Below are positions 1 to 5,200 of a stretch of 6,532 nt of DNA, piece after piece. The notes under the pieces are model-generated. The model made no database searches. It saw only the letters and a list, made by a program, of their open reading frames with translations, and was not told the origin of the DNA. Positions within the stretch are counted from its first letter, which is position 1. Each line of letters starts with the position of its first letter. The DNA is from Candidatus Zhuqueibacterota bacterium. GTDB lineage: Bacteria > SM23-31. The translations under genes were made by a program, and so were the position numbers. The stretch lies in NCBI GenBank assembly GCA_022562855.1, contig JADFON010000110.1, positions 1 through 6,532 on the forward strand. Direction: 5' to 3'.

Positions 1-279
1 GTGCCAGGCTATAGCTTCACCCTCACGGTCAGGGTCGGTCGCTATATATATTGCTTCCGCTTTTTTTGCTTCGCTTTTCAGTTCCTTAATTATCTTTTGT
101 TTTCCTTTAATGGTTACATATTCCGGTCGAAAACCGCCTTCAATATCTACACCTAACCGGTCTTCCGGCAGGTTGCGTATATGTCCGACCGAAGCCTTAA
201 CTATAAATTTATCGCCGAGAAATTTATGTATTGTCTTCGCTTTTGATGGCGACTCAACTATTACTAACGATTTTTTCAT
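1..279 (-). CDS. topA: DNA topoisomerase I, N-terminal part (runs off left edge)
   Basis: Type IA topoisomerase I relaxes negative supercoils by cutting one DNA strand through a 5'-phosphotyrosine link. Only the first 93 codons are present, reading minus strand from an ATG at 279-277 to base 1 with no stop. The TOPRIM domain is visible: [12 protein letters not shown] at residues 6-17 with the catalytic Glu9, GHIRNLP at 32-38, and [12 protein letters not shown] at 82-93, giving the acidic metal-binding residues D82, D84 and E86. These correspond to E9, D111, D113 and E115 of the E. coli enzyme; the shorter spacing is common in bacterial TopA. The active-site tyrosine and C-terminal zinc or repeat domains would lie outside the window. 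No clear Shine-Dalgarno precedes the ATG; a TATAAT box lies about 45 bp upstream. It follows recA on the same strand with a 237 bp gap, so it is probably a separate transcription unit. Confidence 0.96.
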   Translation of the reverse strand, partial: MKKSLVIVESPSKAKTIHKFLGDKFIVKASVGHIRNLPEDRLGVDIEGGFRPEYVTIKGKQKIIKELKSEAKKAEAIYIATDPDREGEAIAWH

Positions 280-321
280 TGGAGCAATAGGTTTTGATTT
301 AGAGCTTAATTATGTTGTGTA

Positions 322-327
322 ATTATA
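322..327 (-). promoter_or_regulatory. Candidate topA -10 box
   Basis: The minus strand reads TATAAT here, in the context GTACTATAATTAC, 42 bp upstream of the topA ATG. This would give a leader of roughly 35 nt. No convincing TTGACA-like -35 sits 16-18 bp upstream; the hexamer at 345-350 reads CGTTTA. The call rests on the perfect -10 match and its position. Confidence 0.4.
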
Positions 328-375
328 GTACGACTAAACGATAATAAACGTAGCAATTTCGCACAATAAAAGTTG

Positions 376-406
376 TGACATCCCCTTATTCCCCCTCCGG
401 AGGAGG
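376..406. repeat. GC-rich palindromic intergenic motif
   Basis: In an otherwise AT-rich gap there is a C-rich stretch (TCCCCTTATTCCCCC from 381) running into a perfect 10-bp palindrome CCTCCGGAGG at 394-403, followed by AGG. C-rich runs paired with a G-rich run of this style resemble the small dispersed palindromic intergenic units seen in many bacterial genomes, but a single copy in the window cannot prove it is repeated. The palindrome has no loop, so it is a poor hairpin unless longer imperfect pairing is used. No T-tract makes it a terminator for recA. Confidence 0.3.
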
Positions 407-480
407 ACTCTGAGAGATTTTTGGTTTTCGCTATTTTAAATGTAACATCCAATATAGGCTTCCCTTACAAATAAATTCAA

Positions 481-501
481 AAGGTAAATAATTAAGGTAA
501 A
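481..501. repeat. Short direct repeat AAGGTAAA downstream of recA
   Basis: The octamer AAGGTAAA occurs at 481-488 and again at 494-501, 13 bp apart, just beyond the recA stop codon. It has no clear function. I see no GC-rich hairpin with a T-tract between the recA stop and topA, so where recA transcription ends is not visible from sequence. Confidence 0.3.
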
Positions 502-516
502 CCAAATATTTTCAGA

Positions 517-1563
517 TTAACTTTTTTTACTAACTTTTTGCTTGGACTTCTCCTCAGATTTTTTTAAACCCAGAGCTTCGCTTACTTTCTTCGAAATTTC
601 TGAGAATACTTTACTGTTTTCCTGAAAATAACGCCGTGCGTTTTCTCTGCCCTGTCCAAGCCGTTCTTCCCCATACGAGAACCAGGTTCCCATCCTTTCG
701 ATTATGTTGTATTCCAGGGCAAGGTCTATAATTTCACCCTCATGGGAAATTCCATGACCATACAAAATGTCGAATTCCGTATTCTTGAACGGCGGCGCTA
801 CCTTATTCTTAACTACTTTTACTTTTGTCCGGTTCCCAACAATGTTAACACCTTCCTTTATCGAAGCTATTCTTCGAATGTCCAATCGTATAGTAGAATA
901 AAATTTAAGCGCTCTTCCACCAGGCGTTGTTTCAGGATTGCCGAATATTACCCCGATTTTCTCGCGAATCTGATTTATAAAAACACATATTGCCTGAGAT
1001 TTATGTACGACACTTGTCAGTTTTCTGAGAGCCTGTGACATCAAACGCGCCTGCAGACCCATGTGAGAGGCTCCCATTTCACCTTCAATTTCCGCACGCG
1101 GTACAAGCGCTGCGACCGAATCGATCACAACCATATCGATAGCCCCGCTGCGTATCAAGGTTTCCGTGATTTCAAGCGCCTGTTCGCCGCTGTCCGGCTG
1201 AGAAACAAGCAGGTTGTCAATGTCGACACCGAGATTCTTTGCATAATTAGCGTCGAGAGCGTGTTCCGCGTCAACAAATACTACATTCCCTCCGAGTTTT
1301 TGTGTTTCCGCGATAAAATGGAGACTTAAGGTCGTTTTACCTGACGATTCGGGTCCAAATACCTCTATTATTCTCCCGCGCGGAAGTCCACCTACGCCGA
1401 GCGCAGCGTCTAATCCAAGAGACCCGGTTGGAACAACCGGCAGATTGGTCGCCATTTCAGTATCCCCGAGCTTCATTACCGCACCGCGCCCAAACTGTTT
1501 GTCAAGCTTACTGATCGCAGCCTCGATAGCTTTGTCTTTATCTGCTGAATTTACGGAACCCAT
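517..1563 (-). CDS. recA: Recombinase RecA
   Basis: RecA binds single-stranded DNA as an ATP-dependent filament, drives homologous strand exchange and stimulates LexA-type self-cleavage. The 348-residue product is a normal family length and complete. Visible parts are an N-terminal oligomerisation helix (about residues 5-35, with [12 protein letters not shown]), Walker A GPESSGKT at 70-77, DAEHALD at 98-104 holding the catalytic Glu100, Walker B VVIDS at 145-149, the L1 loop region around [16 protein letters not shown] (158-173), and the L2 loop [20 protein letters not shown] at 197-216. The C-terminus is Lys/Ser-rich rather than strongly acidic as in E. coli. I start at the ATG at 1563 because AGGAGG lies 6 nt upstream; an in-frame ATG 14 codons earlier lacks such a site and adds unconserved residues. 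It is the last gene of the pgsA-to-recA run. No recX follows. An SOS-box-like dyad lies 43 bp upstream. Confidence 0.98.
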   Translation of the reverse strand: MGSVNSADKDKAIEAAISKLDKQFGRGAVMKLGDTEMATNLPVVPTGSLGLDAALGVGGLPRGRIIEVFGPESSGKTTLSLHFIAETQKLGGNVVFVDAEHALDANYAKNLGVDIDNLLVSQPDSGEQALEITETLIRSGAIDMVVIDSVAALVPRAEIEGEMGASHMGLQARLMSQALRKLTSVVHKSQAICVFINQIREKIGVIFGNPETTPGGRALKFYSTIRLDIRRIASIKEGVNIVGNRTKVKVVKNKVAPPFKNTEFDILYGHGISHEGEIIDLALEYNIIERMGTWFSYGEERLGQGRENARRYFQENSKVFSEISKKVSEALGLKKSEEKSKQKVSKKS

Positions 1564-1569
1564 TACTTT

Positions 1570-1575
1570 CCTCCT
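1570..1575 (-). promoter_or_regulatory. recA ribosome binding site
   Basis: The minus strand reads AGGAGG followed by 6 nt and then the ATG at 1563-1561. This is a near-ideal Shine-Dalgarno and fixes the recA start at 1563 rather than at the upstream in-frame ATG at 1605. Most other genes in this run lack so strong a site, so recA is probably translated more efficiently than its neighbours. Confidence 0.85.
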
Positions 1576-1600
1576 GTACGAAAGCACCCAATGAGGGACA

Positions 1601-1617
1601 GGCATGAATGCCAGTTC
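1601..1617 (-). promoter_or_regulatory. Candidate SOS (LexA) operator upstream of recA
   Basis: Two overlapping dyads lie between thpR and recA. The minus strand reads GAACTGGCATTC (1617-1606), which matches the GAAC-N4-GTTC core of the LexA box of Gram-positive bacteria at 7 of 8 fixed positions. Overlapping it is a palindrome GGCAT-TC-ATGCC at 1612-1601. The site lies 38-54 bp upstream of the recA start and just downstream of a possible -10 (TACAAT, 1634-1629), a position where a repressor could block transcription. The LexA motif used by this organism is unknown, so the assignment is tentative. Confidence 0.35.
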
Positions 1618-1624
1618 TACTTTT

Positions 1625-2209
1625 TTAAATTGTAATTAGCTTGCTGTCTTTATTGTTTAAGGACTGTTCCGCAAGCACAGAGTATACAGCGCCTGACGGT
1701 TTTAATTCGCTTTTCATCAATACAATTTTTTGTGCCTGAAACTCACCCGCATCAAGAGCGTCCGGGTCGTCGAATATCCCGGAGTTTAATAGTTTTTGGT
1801 TATTTTTTATACGACCTATCGTTACATGCGATTTAAACTTCCGGTTTTCCTTAGGAATACCAAGGTTCGTCAATTGCGCTTCGAGGTACGTAACCAGTTT
1901 TGTCAATTGCTCGTTCCCTGACGTTATTCCAACCCAAACAACCCGCGGTCTTCTTAAATTCGGAAATGCGCCCGTGCCCTTTAAACCTATTGCGAAAGTA
2001 TCGATTTGGGGTGGTTTCTCAAATATACTAATAACAATTTTTTCCACCAAAGATTCAGGAATTTCCCCTATAAATCTTAAAGTAATATGAATGTTTCTTA
2101 CATTTACCCACCGGATCGATTTCTCATCGACGGCAACCTGCTCCTGGAAACGGGCAATCCTCCCCTTTATTTCGTCCGGAATTTCAATTGCGATAAAGGT
2201 TCTTATCAT
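1625..2209 (-). CDS. thpR: RNA 2',3'-cyclic phosphodiesterase (LigT/ThpR family)
   Basis: Members of this 2H phosphoesterase family open RNA 2',3'-cyclic phosphate ends to 2'-phosphates; the E. coli protein can also join tRNA half-molecules through 2'-5' linkages in vitro. The 194-residue product carries both hallmark HxTx motifs, HITL at 41-44 and HVTI at 128-131, as well as the typical N-terminus RTFIAIEIP, the LRFIGEI strand after the first motif, and [16 protein letters not shown] at 80-95. Length is normal for the family. The ATG at 2209 lies inside the end of cinA, overlapping by 26 nt in another frame, with no real Shine-Dalgarno. Translation is therefore probably coupled to cinA. The gap to recA is 61 nt. 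The physiological substrate is unknown, and its place between cinA and recA is a recurrent bacterial arrangement rather than proof of a role in DNA repair. Confidence 0.93.
   Translation of the reverse strand: MIRTFIAIEIPDEIKGRIARFQEQVAVDEKSIRWVNVRNIHITLRFIGEIPESLVEKIVISIFEKPPQIDTFAIGLKGTGAFPNLRRPRVVWVGITSGNEQLTKLVTYLEAQLTNLGIPKENRKFKSHVTIGRIKNNQKLLNSGIFDDPDALDAGEFQAQKIVLMKSELKPSGAVYSVLAEQSLNNKDSKLITI
1629..1634 (-). promoter_or_regulatory. Possible internal -10 box for recA
   Basis: The minus strand reads TACAAT at 1634-1629, overlapping the last codons of thpR, 65 bp upstream of the recA ATG. The best upstream hexamer, TAAACA, matches TTGACA at four positions but at a 19 bp spacing. It is listed because recA often has its own promoter even when it lies in a longer operon, and because the palindrome at 1601-1612 would sit just after the transcription start. 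Confidence 0.25.
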
Positions 2210-3461
2210 TAAGCCGTATTCTGATTAGATTCAGCGCCGCCTGTGCAGCTTGTTTTTTTATCCTCTCCCTGTCGCCTCTCAATTGAAGTTTCTTTACCGA
2301 AGTTCCAAATCCATCTGAAATCGCAATGTAGACAAGTCCGACAGGTTTTGTGGTTGTGGCTCCGGAAGGTCCTGCTATCCCGGTTATTGACAAACCCATT
2401 TCGCACCTGCTTCTAATTTTGATCCCCTCTGCCATCTGAATAGCCGTCTCTTCGCTAACCGCACCTTTGTTTTCGATTACATCGGGGTCTACGCCAAGAA
2501 GCTCAACTTTTGAATTGTTACTGTACGTTATAACCCCTCTTTCAAAATATGCCGAACTTCCCGGTGAATCTGTTATCCTGTTCCCAACAAGACCGCCGGT
2601 GCAGGATTCAGCAATAGAGATAGTTAGATTGTGTTTTATCAAAAGAGACCCGATAACCGATTCAAGCGTATCGTCATCAAAACCAAATACATATTCCGAA
2701 GCCAACTTCAAAATTTCTTTTTCAATCTTCTCAATTTTAGGGCTGAGTTTGCTTTTACTTTTTACCTTCGTTGTTAGTCTAACGTCAACACCAAACAGGT
2801 CCGGCAGAAATGCAACTTCCGGGTCTTTTAATGTGCTGAGAGCAGGATCCAACAACTCAGCCAATTTCGATTCCCCTATTCCTGTTGTTCTTATTGTCCT
2901 GGATAGGACGGTTTCGCCTGAATCGAGCCTTTTTTTCAGATACGGAATGACATCTTCTTTCATCAAGGCTTTCATCTCAACCGGGACGCCGGGAAGCATG
3001 AAAAAATAAGTGCCCTTGTCAATGATCAGCAACCCTGGCGCAGTGCCTTTCGAATTGGAGAAAACAACCGCGCCTTCGGGGACTTCTGCCTGGGAAATAT
3101 TGCTCTTCGGCATTTCCTTATAGCCGAGTGAACGGAATTTTTGTTCTACTATCCGGAGTTGATCACGGTCTACTCTCAGCGGTTTTCCGAAGTATTCGGC
3201 TACTGCATGCTTACTGATGTCATCACGCGTCGGACCAAGACCTCCGGTGCACACAATTATTTTTGCCGCGGAGCAAGCTTCTCTTACCCCCCATTGTATT
3301 TCCCGCTTCTCATCTCCAACCGTAATAGTGCGCCTGGTTTTAATTCCTATTTCAGCAAGCCTTCGGGCTATAAATGCGGCATTTGTATCAACTGTCTTAC
3401 CGGAAAGTAATTCATTTCCGATTGTTATAATAACCGCACTATCGGTGGTAAGATCTTTCAA
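2184..3461 (-). CDS. cinA: CinA-family protein with C-terminal NMN amidohydrolase domain
   Basis: A two-domain CinA of 425 residues, a usual full length. Residues about 8-170 form the MoaB/Mog-like (COG1058) domain: IITIGNELLSG at 11-21, DTNA at 25-28, TGGLGPTRDD at 72-81, SKGTAPG at 137-143 and LPGVPVEM at 156-163. This domain has been linked to ADP-ribose pyrophosphatase activity. A linker domain (about 175-255) leads to the PncC-type domain (about 262-420) with AESCTGG at 284-290, ITYSNNSK at 311-318, GAVSE at 333-337, TGIAGPSG at 360-367 and RGDRE at 395-399. PncC deamidates nicotinamide mononucleotide to the nicotinate form in NAD recycling. The start is a TTG at 3461: no ATG or GTG lies between it and the in-frame stop at 3486-3488, and the conserved fold begins only about nine residues in. 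No clear Shine-Dalgarno is present. The name comes from competence-inducible genes, but nothing here indicates competence control. Confidence 0.95.
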   Translation of the reverse strand: MKDLTTDSAVIITIGNELLSGKTVDTNAAFIARRLAEIGIKTRRTITVGDEKREIQWGVREACSAAKIIVCTGGLGPTRDDISKHAVAEYFGKPLRVDRDQLRIVEQKFRSLGYKEMPKSNISQAEVPEGAVVFSNSKGTAPGLLIIDKGTYFFMLPGVPVEMKALMKEDVIPYLKKRLDSGETVLSRTIRTTGIGESKLAELLDPALSTLKDPEVAFLPDLFGVDVRLTTKVKSKSKLSPKIEKIEKEILKLASEYVFGFDDDTLESVIGSLLIKHNLTISIAESCTGGLVGNRITDSPGSSAYFERGVITYSNNSKVELLGVDPDVIENKGAVSEETAIQMAEGIKIRSRCEMGLSITGIAGPSGATTTKPVGLVYIAISDGFGTSVKKLQLRGDRERIKKQAAQAALNLIRIRLNDKNLYRN

Positions 3462-3603
3462 GGCGAAAACACCCGAAAAAAGAGATTAATGGGGTATTAA
3501 TTGCCGATAAAATGTGGAAACAAACCTGGAAAGATGTGGATTGATTGTTGTAAAACCATATCTTACGGCGAATAATATCGAAAGTAAAAAACTAAAAATC
3601 AAG
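3462..3603. other. cinA upstream region with phased TGTGGA repeats
   Basis: This AT-rich gap upstream of cinA contains no credible gene. It carries TGTGGA at 3513-3518 and 3535-3540, exactly 22 bp apart, with a related CCTGGA at 3525-3530 between them. Such spacing of roughly one helical turn would suit a protein-binding array. I do not find a convincing -35/-10 pair for cinA. A 203 bp break in an otherwise compact gene run suggests a second transcription start here, but that is inference. Confidence 0.3.
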
Positions 3604-3675
3604 AGATTTTATGAAAATAAATTTCACAATTCGACATATATAACAACAATATGAATCGATTATTTCATAAAATCT
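3604..3675 (-). terminator. Long inverted repeat across the pgpA stop, possible terminator or mRNA-end hairpin
   Basis: A perfect 13-bp inverted repeat pairs AGATTTTATGAAA at 3604-3616 with TTTCATAAAATCT at 3663-3675. Allowing a one-base bulge extends it by three more pairs (3618-3620 with 3660-3662). Inside the loop a second imperfect pairing exists (CATAT near 3635 with ATATG near 3650). The arm at 3663-3675 contains the pgpA stop codon. On the minus strand the repeat is followed by T-rich sequence (GATTTTTAGTTTTTT), so it could act as a weak intrinsic terminator or 3'-end stabiliser for pgsA-pgpA. The stem is AT-rich and the main loop is 46 nt, which is unusual for a classic terminator. 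Confidence 0.45.
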
Positions 3676-4135
3676 TGAAAATCAAAATACAGCAAACGTT
3701 GGAGTAAATCCCTGCCGCTATATCATCCGTCATAATCCCCCATCCGGCGGGAAGGTATTCAAGCCTGCGTATAGGCGGCGGTTTAACAATGTCAAAGAAC
3801 CTGAACACCAAAAACGCGGTAAACCAGACGACTGCCGTTTTAGGCAGACCGATGAGAGCCACGGTCATACCGGCAACTTCGTCAATATTTATCTTGCCCG
3901 GGTCCTTTCCCCATTCCGGCACAAGGGTATTTGCGGATTTGAGTCCAATGACAAATATAATTAAAGCAATCGAGATTAATACGAGAGAATGAACTTCGGG
4001 TAAAAACCACAATATTATAAGACAAAGGGCGGCTCCCGCGGTACCGGGCGCAATTGGTATGTACCCTGTAAATAATGTGGTTGCTATTAACCGGTGGAGT
4101 GAATTCGAGGGATAAGGTTTTTCAGACACTGACAC
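3665..4135 (-). CDS. pgpA: Phosphatidylglycerophosphatase A
   Basis: PgpA removes the phosphate of phosphatidylglycerophosphate to give phosphatidylglycerol, in the inner membrane. The product is 156 residues, the normal size. Family motifs are GYIPIAPGTAG at 24-34, DPGKINIDEVAG at 78-89 with the acidic pair D85/E86, FRFFDIVKPPPI at 111-122, and GWGIMTDDIAAG at 131-142 with D137/D138. Hydrophobic stretches at about 33-64, 90-113 and 140-156 fit membrane segments. The gene begins 8 nt after pgsA, so the enzymes for two consecutive steps are co-transcribed. The start codon is a GTG: the first in-frame GTG is at 4135, but AGGTG at 4142-4138 is better spaced (8 nt) from the second GTG at 4129, so the true protein may begin two codons later. 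The stop lies in a long inverted repeat. Confidence 0.94.
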   Translation of the reverse strand: MSVSEKPYPSNSLHRLIATTLFTGYIPIAPGTAGAALCLIILWFLPEVHSLVLISIALIIFVIGLKSANTLVPEWGKDPGKINIDEVAGMTVALIGLPKTAVVWFTAFLVFRFFDIVKPPPIRRLEYLPAGWGIMTDDIAAGIYSNVCCILIFKIL

Positions 4136-4143
4136 GACACCTA

Positions 4144-4950
4144 TCAGGGCGCTGCGGATTTTTCAGAATTTTGTTGGTCTCCGTTTATTGACTTTCCGAT
4201 GCTTTTTGTAGATTTTTCTATTCTATTTTCATCCGGCACAACAGGAGACCGGCTGCTATCGTTATGATCAATGGCATTGCCGTTTAATCCCGGATTTAGA
4301 CCTCCCGTTGCGGATTTACGTAGTGCTGAAATCATTCGAAAAGATATTACTGCCCGGTAAGCCCGCCAGAACAAGATTTTTACCGGGCGCCAGTTATCGG
4401 CAAGGTAAATAACTCCCGTAATGACAGTAAATGCGGTAACAAAAAGCATGTAATTATCGATAAATAACTTGAAACCCGGGAAAACGACTTCCGACCCGGA
4501 TACGGATTCCCGGCTGTAAGGAAGATCAAGATTTATATATATAAATAAAGCATAGACAAGACCCACCTGGGTAAATGTTTTCCACTTAGCGACCATCTTT
4601 GTTGTGACAGGTTTACCATATACCATCATATATCCTCGAAGCGCAGTGATTATAATATCGCGCACGACAATGATAATCACCAATCCGAATTTGACATACT
4701 TTAGAATGGCAAACCCTATGAGCATTGCAGTGATTAATATTTTGTCCGCAATAGGATCAAGAGACTTACCCCAATTCGTTACATATCCGTATTTACGGGC
4801 AAAGTGTCCATCGTACCAATCTGTCAGAGAAGCAACAACAAAAACTCCCGTAGCCACCTGGATAGAAATTACATCGTTCATTAAAAGGAGAACAAGCGCT
4901 ACCGGCGTTAATATTATCCTGAGGACAGTGAGTTGATTTGGAAAAGACAT
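4144..4950 (-). CDS. pgsA: CDP-diacylglycerol-glycerol-3-phosphate 3-phosphatidyltransferase with C-terminal extension
   Basis: PgsA transfers a phosphatidyl group from CDP-diacylglycerol to glycerol-3-phosphate, the committed step to phosphatidylglycerol and cardiolipin, in the inner membrane. The complete CDP-alcohol phosphatidyltransferase signature is present: D44, D47-G48, A51-R52, G61, D65 and D69 in the exact D-x2-DG-x2-AR-x8-G-x3-D-x3-D spacing. Family-typical NQLTVLRI (5-12), VVRDIIITALRGY (95-107) and KWKTFTQ (122-128) support PgsA rather than another alcohol transferase. About six membrane segments fall within residues 8-185. PgsA is usually near 180-200 residues; here the protein has 268, with a basic amphipathic stretch (about 188-211) and then a polar, low-complexity tail rich in S, N, K and E. 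The ATG at 4950 lacks a Shine-Dalgarno. It is the first gene of the minus-strand run, next to pgpA. Confidence 0.93.
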   Translation of the reverse strand: MSFPNQLTVLRIILTPVALVLLLMNDVISIQVATGVFVVASLTDWYDGHFARKYGYVTNWGKSLDPIADKILITAMLIGFAILKYVKFGLVIIIVVRDIIITALRGYMMVYGKPVTTKMVAKWKTFTQVGLVYALFIYINLDLPYSRESVSGSEVVFPGFKLFIDNYMLFVTAFTVITGVIYLADNWRPVKILFWRAYRAVISFRMISALRKSATGGLNPGLNGNAIDHNDSSRSPVVPDENRIEKSTKSIGKSINGDQQNSEKSAAP

Positions 4951-4976
4951 AGGATTTATAGTTTTATCGCTGCCGA

Positions 4977-4982
4977 ATTATA
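4977..4982 (-). promoter_or_regulatory. Possible pgsA-proximal -10 box
   Basis: A perfect TATAAT on the minus strand, 26 bp upstream of the pgsA ATG and downstream of the terminator at 5032-5056. No -35 of quality is found at 16-18 bp. If functional, it would let pgsA be transcribed regardless of termination in the upstream leader. AT-rich context makes chance matches likely. Confidence 0.25.
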
Positions 4983-5031
4983 AAGGACTCAATAATATGA
5001 CAGTACTATAATATGAATTACTTATACCCTT

Positions 5032-5056
5032 AAAAAAAATAGCGGGATAGCCCGCT
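5032..5056 (-). terminator. Intrinsic terminator ahead of pgsA
   Basis: On the minus strand AGCGGG-CTAT-CCCGCT (5056-5041) forms a 6-bp GC-rich stem with a 4-nt loop, followed by A and then eight T residues (5039-5032). This is a textbook factor-independent terminator. On the plus strand no T-tract follows, so it works only toward pgsA. No minus-strand gene lies between it and the divergent rsgA, so it must end a short RNA or attenuate the pgsA operon leader. Confidence 0.75.
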
Positions 5057-5075
5057 TGTATCCGAACAGATATTA
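5032..5075 (-). ncRNA. Predicted short leader RNA or attenuator, about 45 nt
   Basis: A transcript from the promoter at 5082-5109 would begin near 5075 and stop in the T-tract at 5039-5032, about 45 nt. It would contain a small hairpin, TATCT (5072-5068) with GGATA (5063-5059), then the terminator hairpin. GGATA can alternatively pair with TATCC at 5049-5045, inside the terminator loop and 3' arm, and this would break the terminator. Such exclusive pairings are the layout of an attenuator. The competing stems have only five pairs and would lose to the terminator unless aided by a factor. No open reading frame fits in it, and it matches no riboswitch or tRNA class I recognise. Confidence 0.35.
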
Positions 5076-5081
5076 AGAATA

Positions 5082-5109
5082 ATAATACAATTTATTTCTT
5101 GAATGTCAA
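5082..5109 (-). promoter_or_regulatory. Strong sigma70-type promoter reading toward pgsA
   Basis: The minus strand has a perfect -35 TTGACA at 5109-5104, a 16 bp spacer and TATTAT at 5087-5082 as -10. It is the best promoter match seen in the window. Transcription would begin near 5075 and meet the terminator within about 20-40 nt, before reaching pgsA. It is the most likely main promoter of the pgsA-pgpA block, subject to read-through. Confidence 0.6.
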
Positions 5110-5127
5110 GGAAAAATTTAGTTCATT

Positions 5128-5149
5128 ACTGCTTGGATTACATTGCAGT
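5128..5149. other. Spaced dyad ACTGC-N12-GCAGT in the divergent region
   Basis: ACTGC at 5128-5132 and GCAGT at 5145-5149 form an inverted repeat with a 12 bp spacer, flanked by TTC (5122-5124) and GAA (5150-5152) that would extend it with a 3-nt bulge. It lies between the minus-strand promoter and rsgA and overlaps a weak plus-strand promoter-like pair (TTGGAT 5133-5138, CATAAA 5157-5162, 18 bp apart). It could be a regulator site shared by the divergent genes, but five-base arms are easily found by chance. Confidence 0.2.
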
Positions 5150-5200
5150 GAATTTGCATAAAGGTTCGTAAAAACAAAACTCTACGTTGTACTTAAATAA

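Noticed and set aside
334-381. A 15-codon minus-strand ORF with a GGGG-rich stretch just before its ATG, in the topA upstream region.
   Set aside because: The G-run belongs to the palindromic motif, the peptide has no features, and the frame overlaps the likely topA -35 region.
399-425. GGAGGAGG on the plus strand followed by CTCTGAGAG and a short T run, read as a ribosome binding site or a terminator.
   Set aside because: No start codon lies at a usable distance, and the CTCT/AGAG stem is only four pairs with a one-base loop.
1564-1605. A 14-residue N-terminal extension of RecA from an in-frame ATG at 1605.
   Set aside because: The strong AGGAGG 6 nt before the ATG at 1563, and normal RecA length from that start, favour the shorter protein. 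The extension also runs through the candidate operator.
2467-3009. A 180-codon open frame on the plus strand antisense to cinA.
   Set aside because: It lies wholly inside a well-conserved cinA, has no ribosome binding site or recognisable domain, and is a shadow of cinA codon use. Shorter plus-strand frames inside recA, topA, pgpA and pgsA were dismissed for the same reason.
3513-3543. Possible DnaA boxes (TGTGGAAAC and TGTGGATTG) near recA, suggesting an origin.
   Set aside because: Each matches the TTATCCACA consensus at only 7 of 9 positions, there are just two, and no dnaA, dnaN or other origin-linked gene is nearby.
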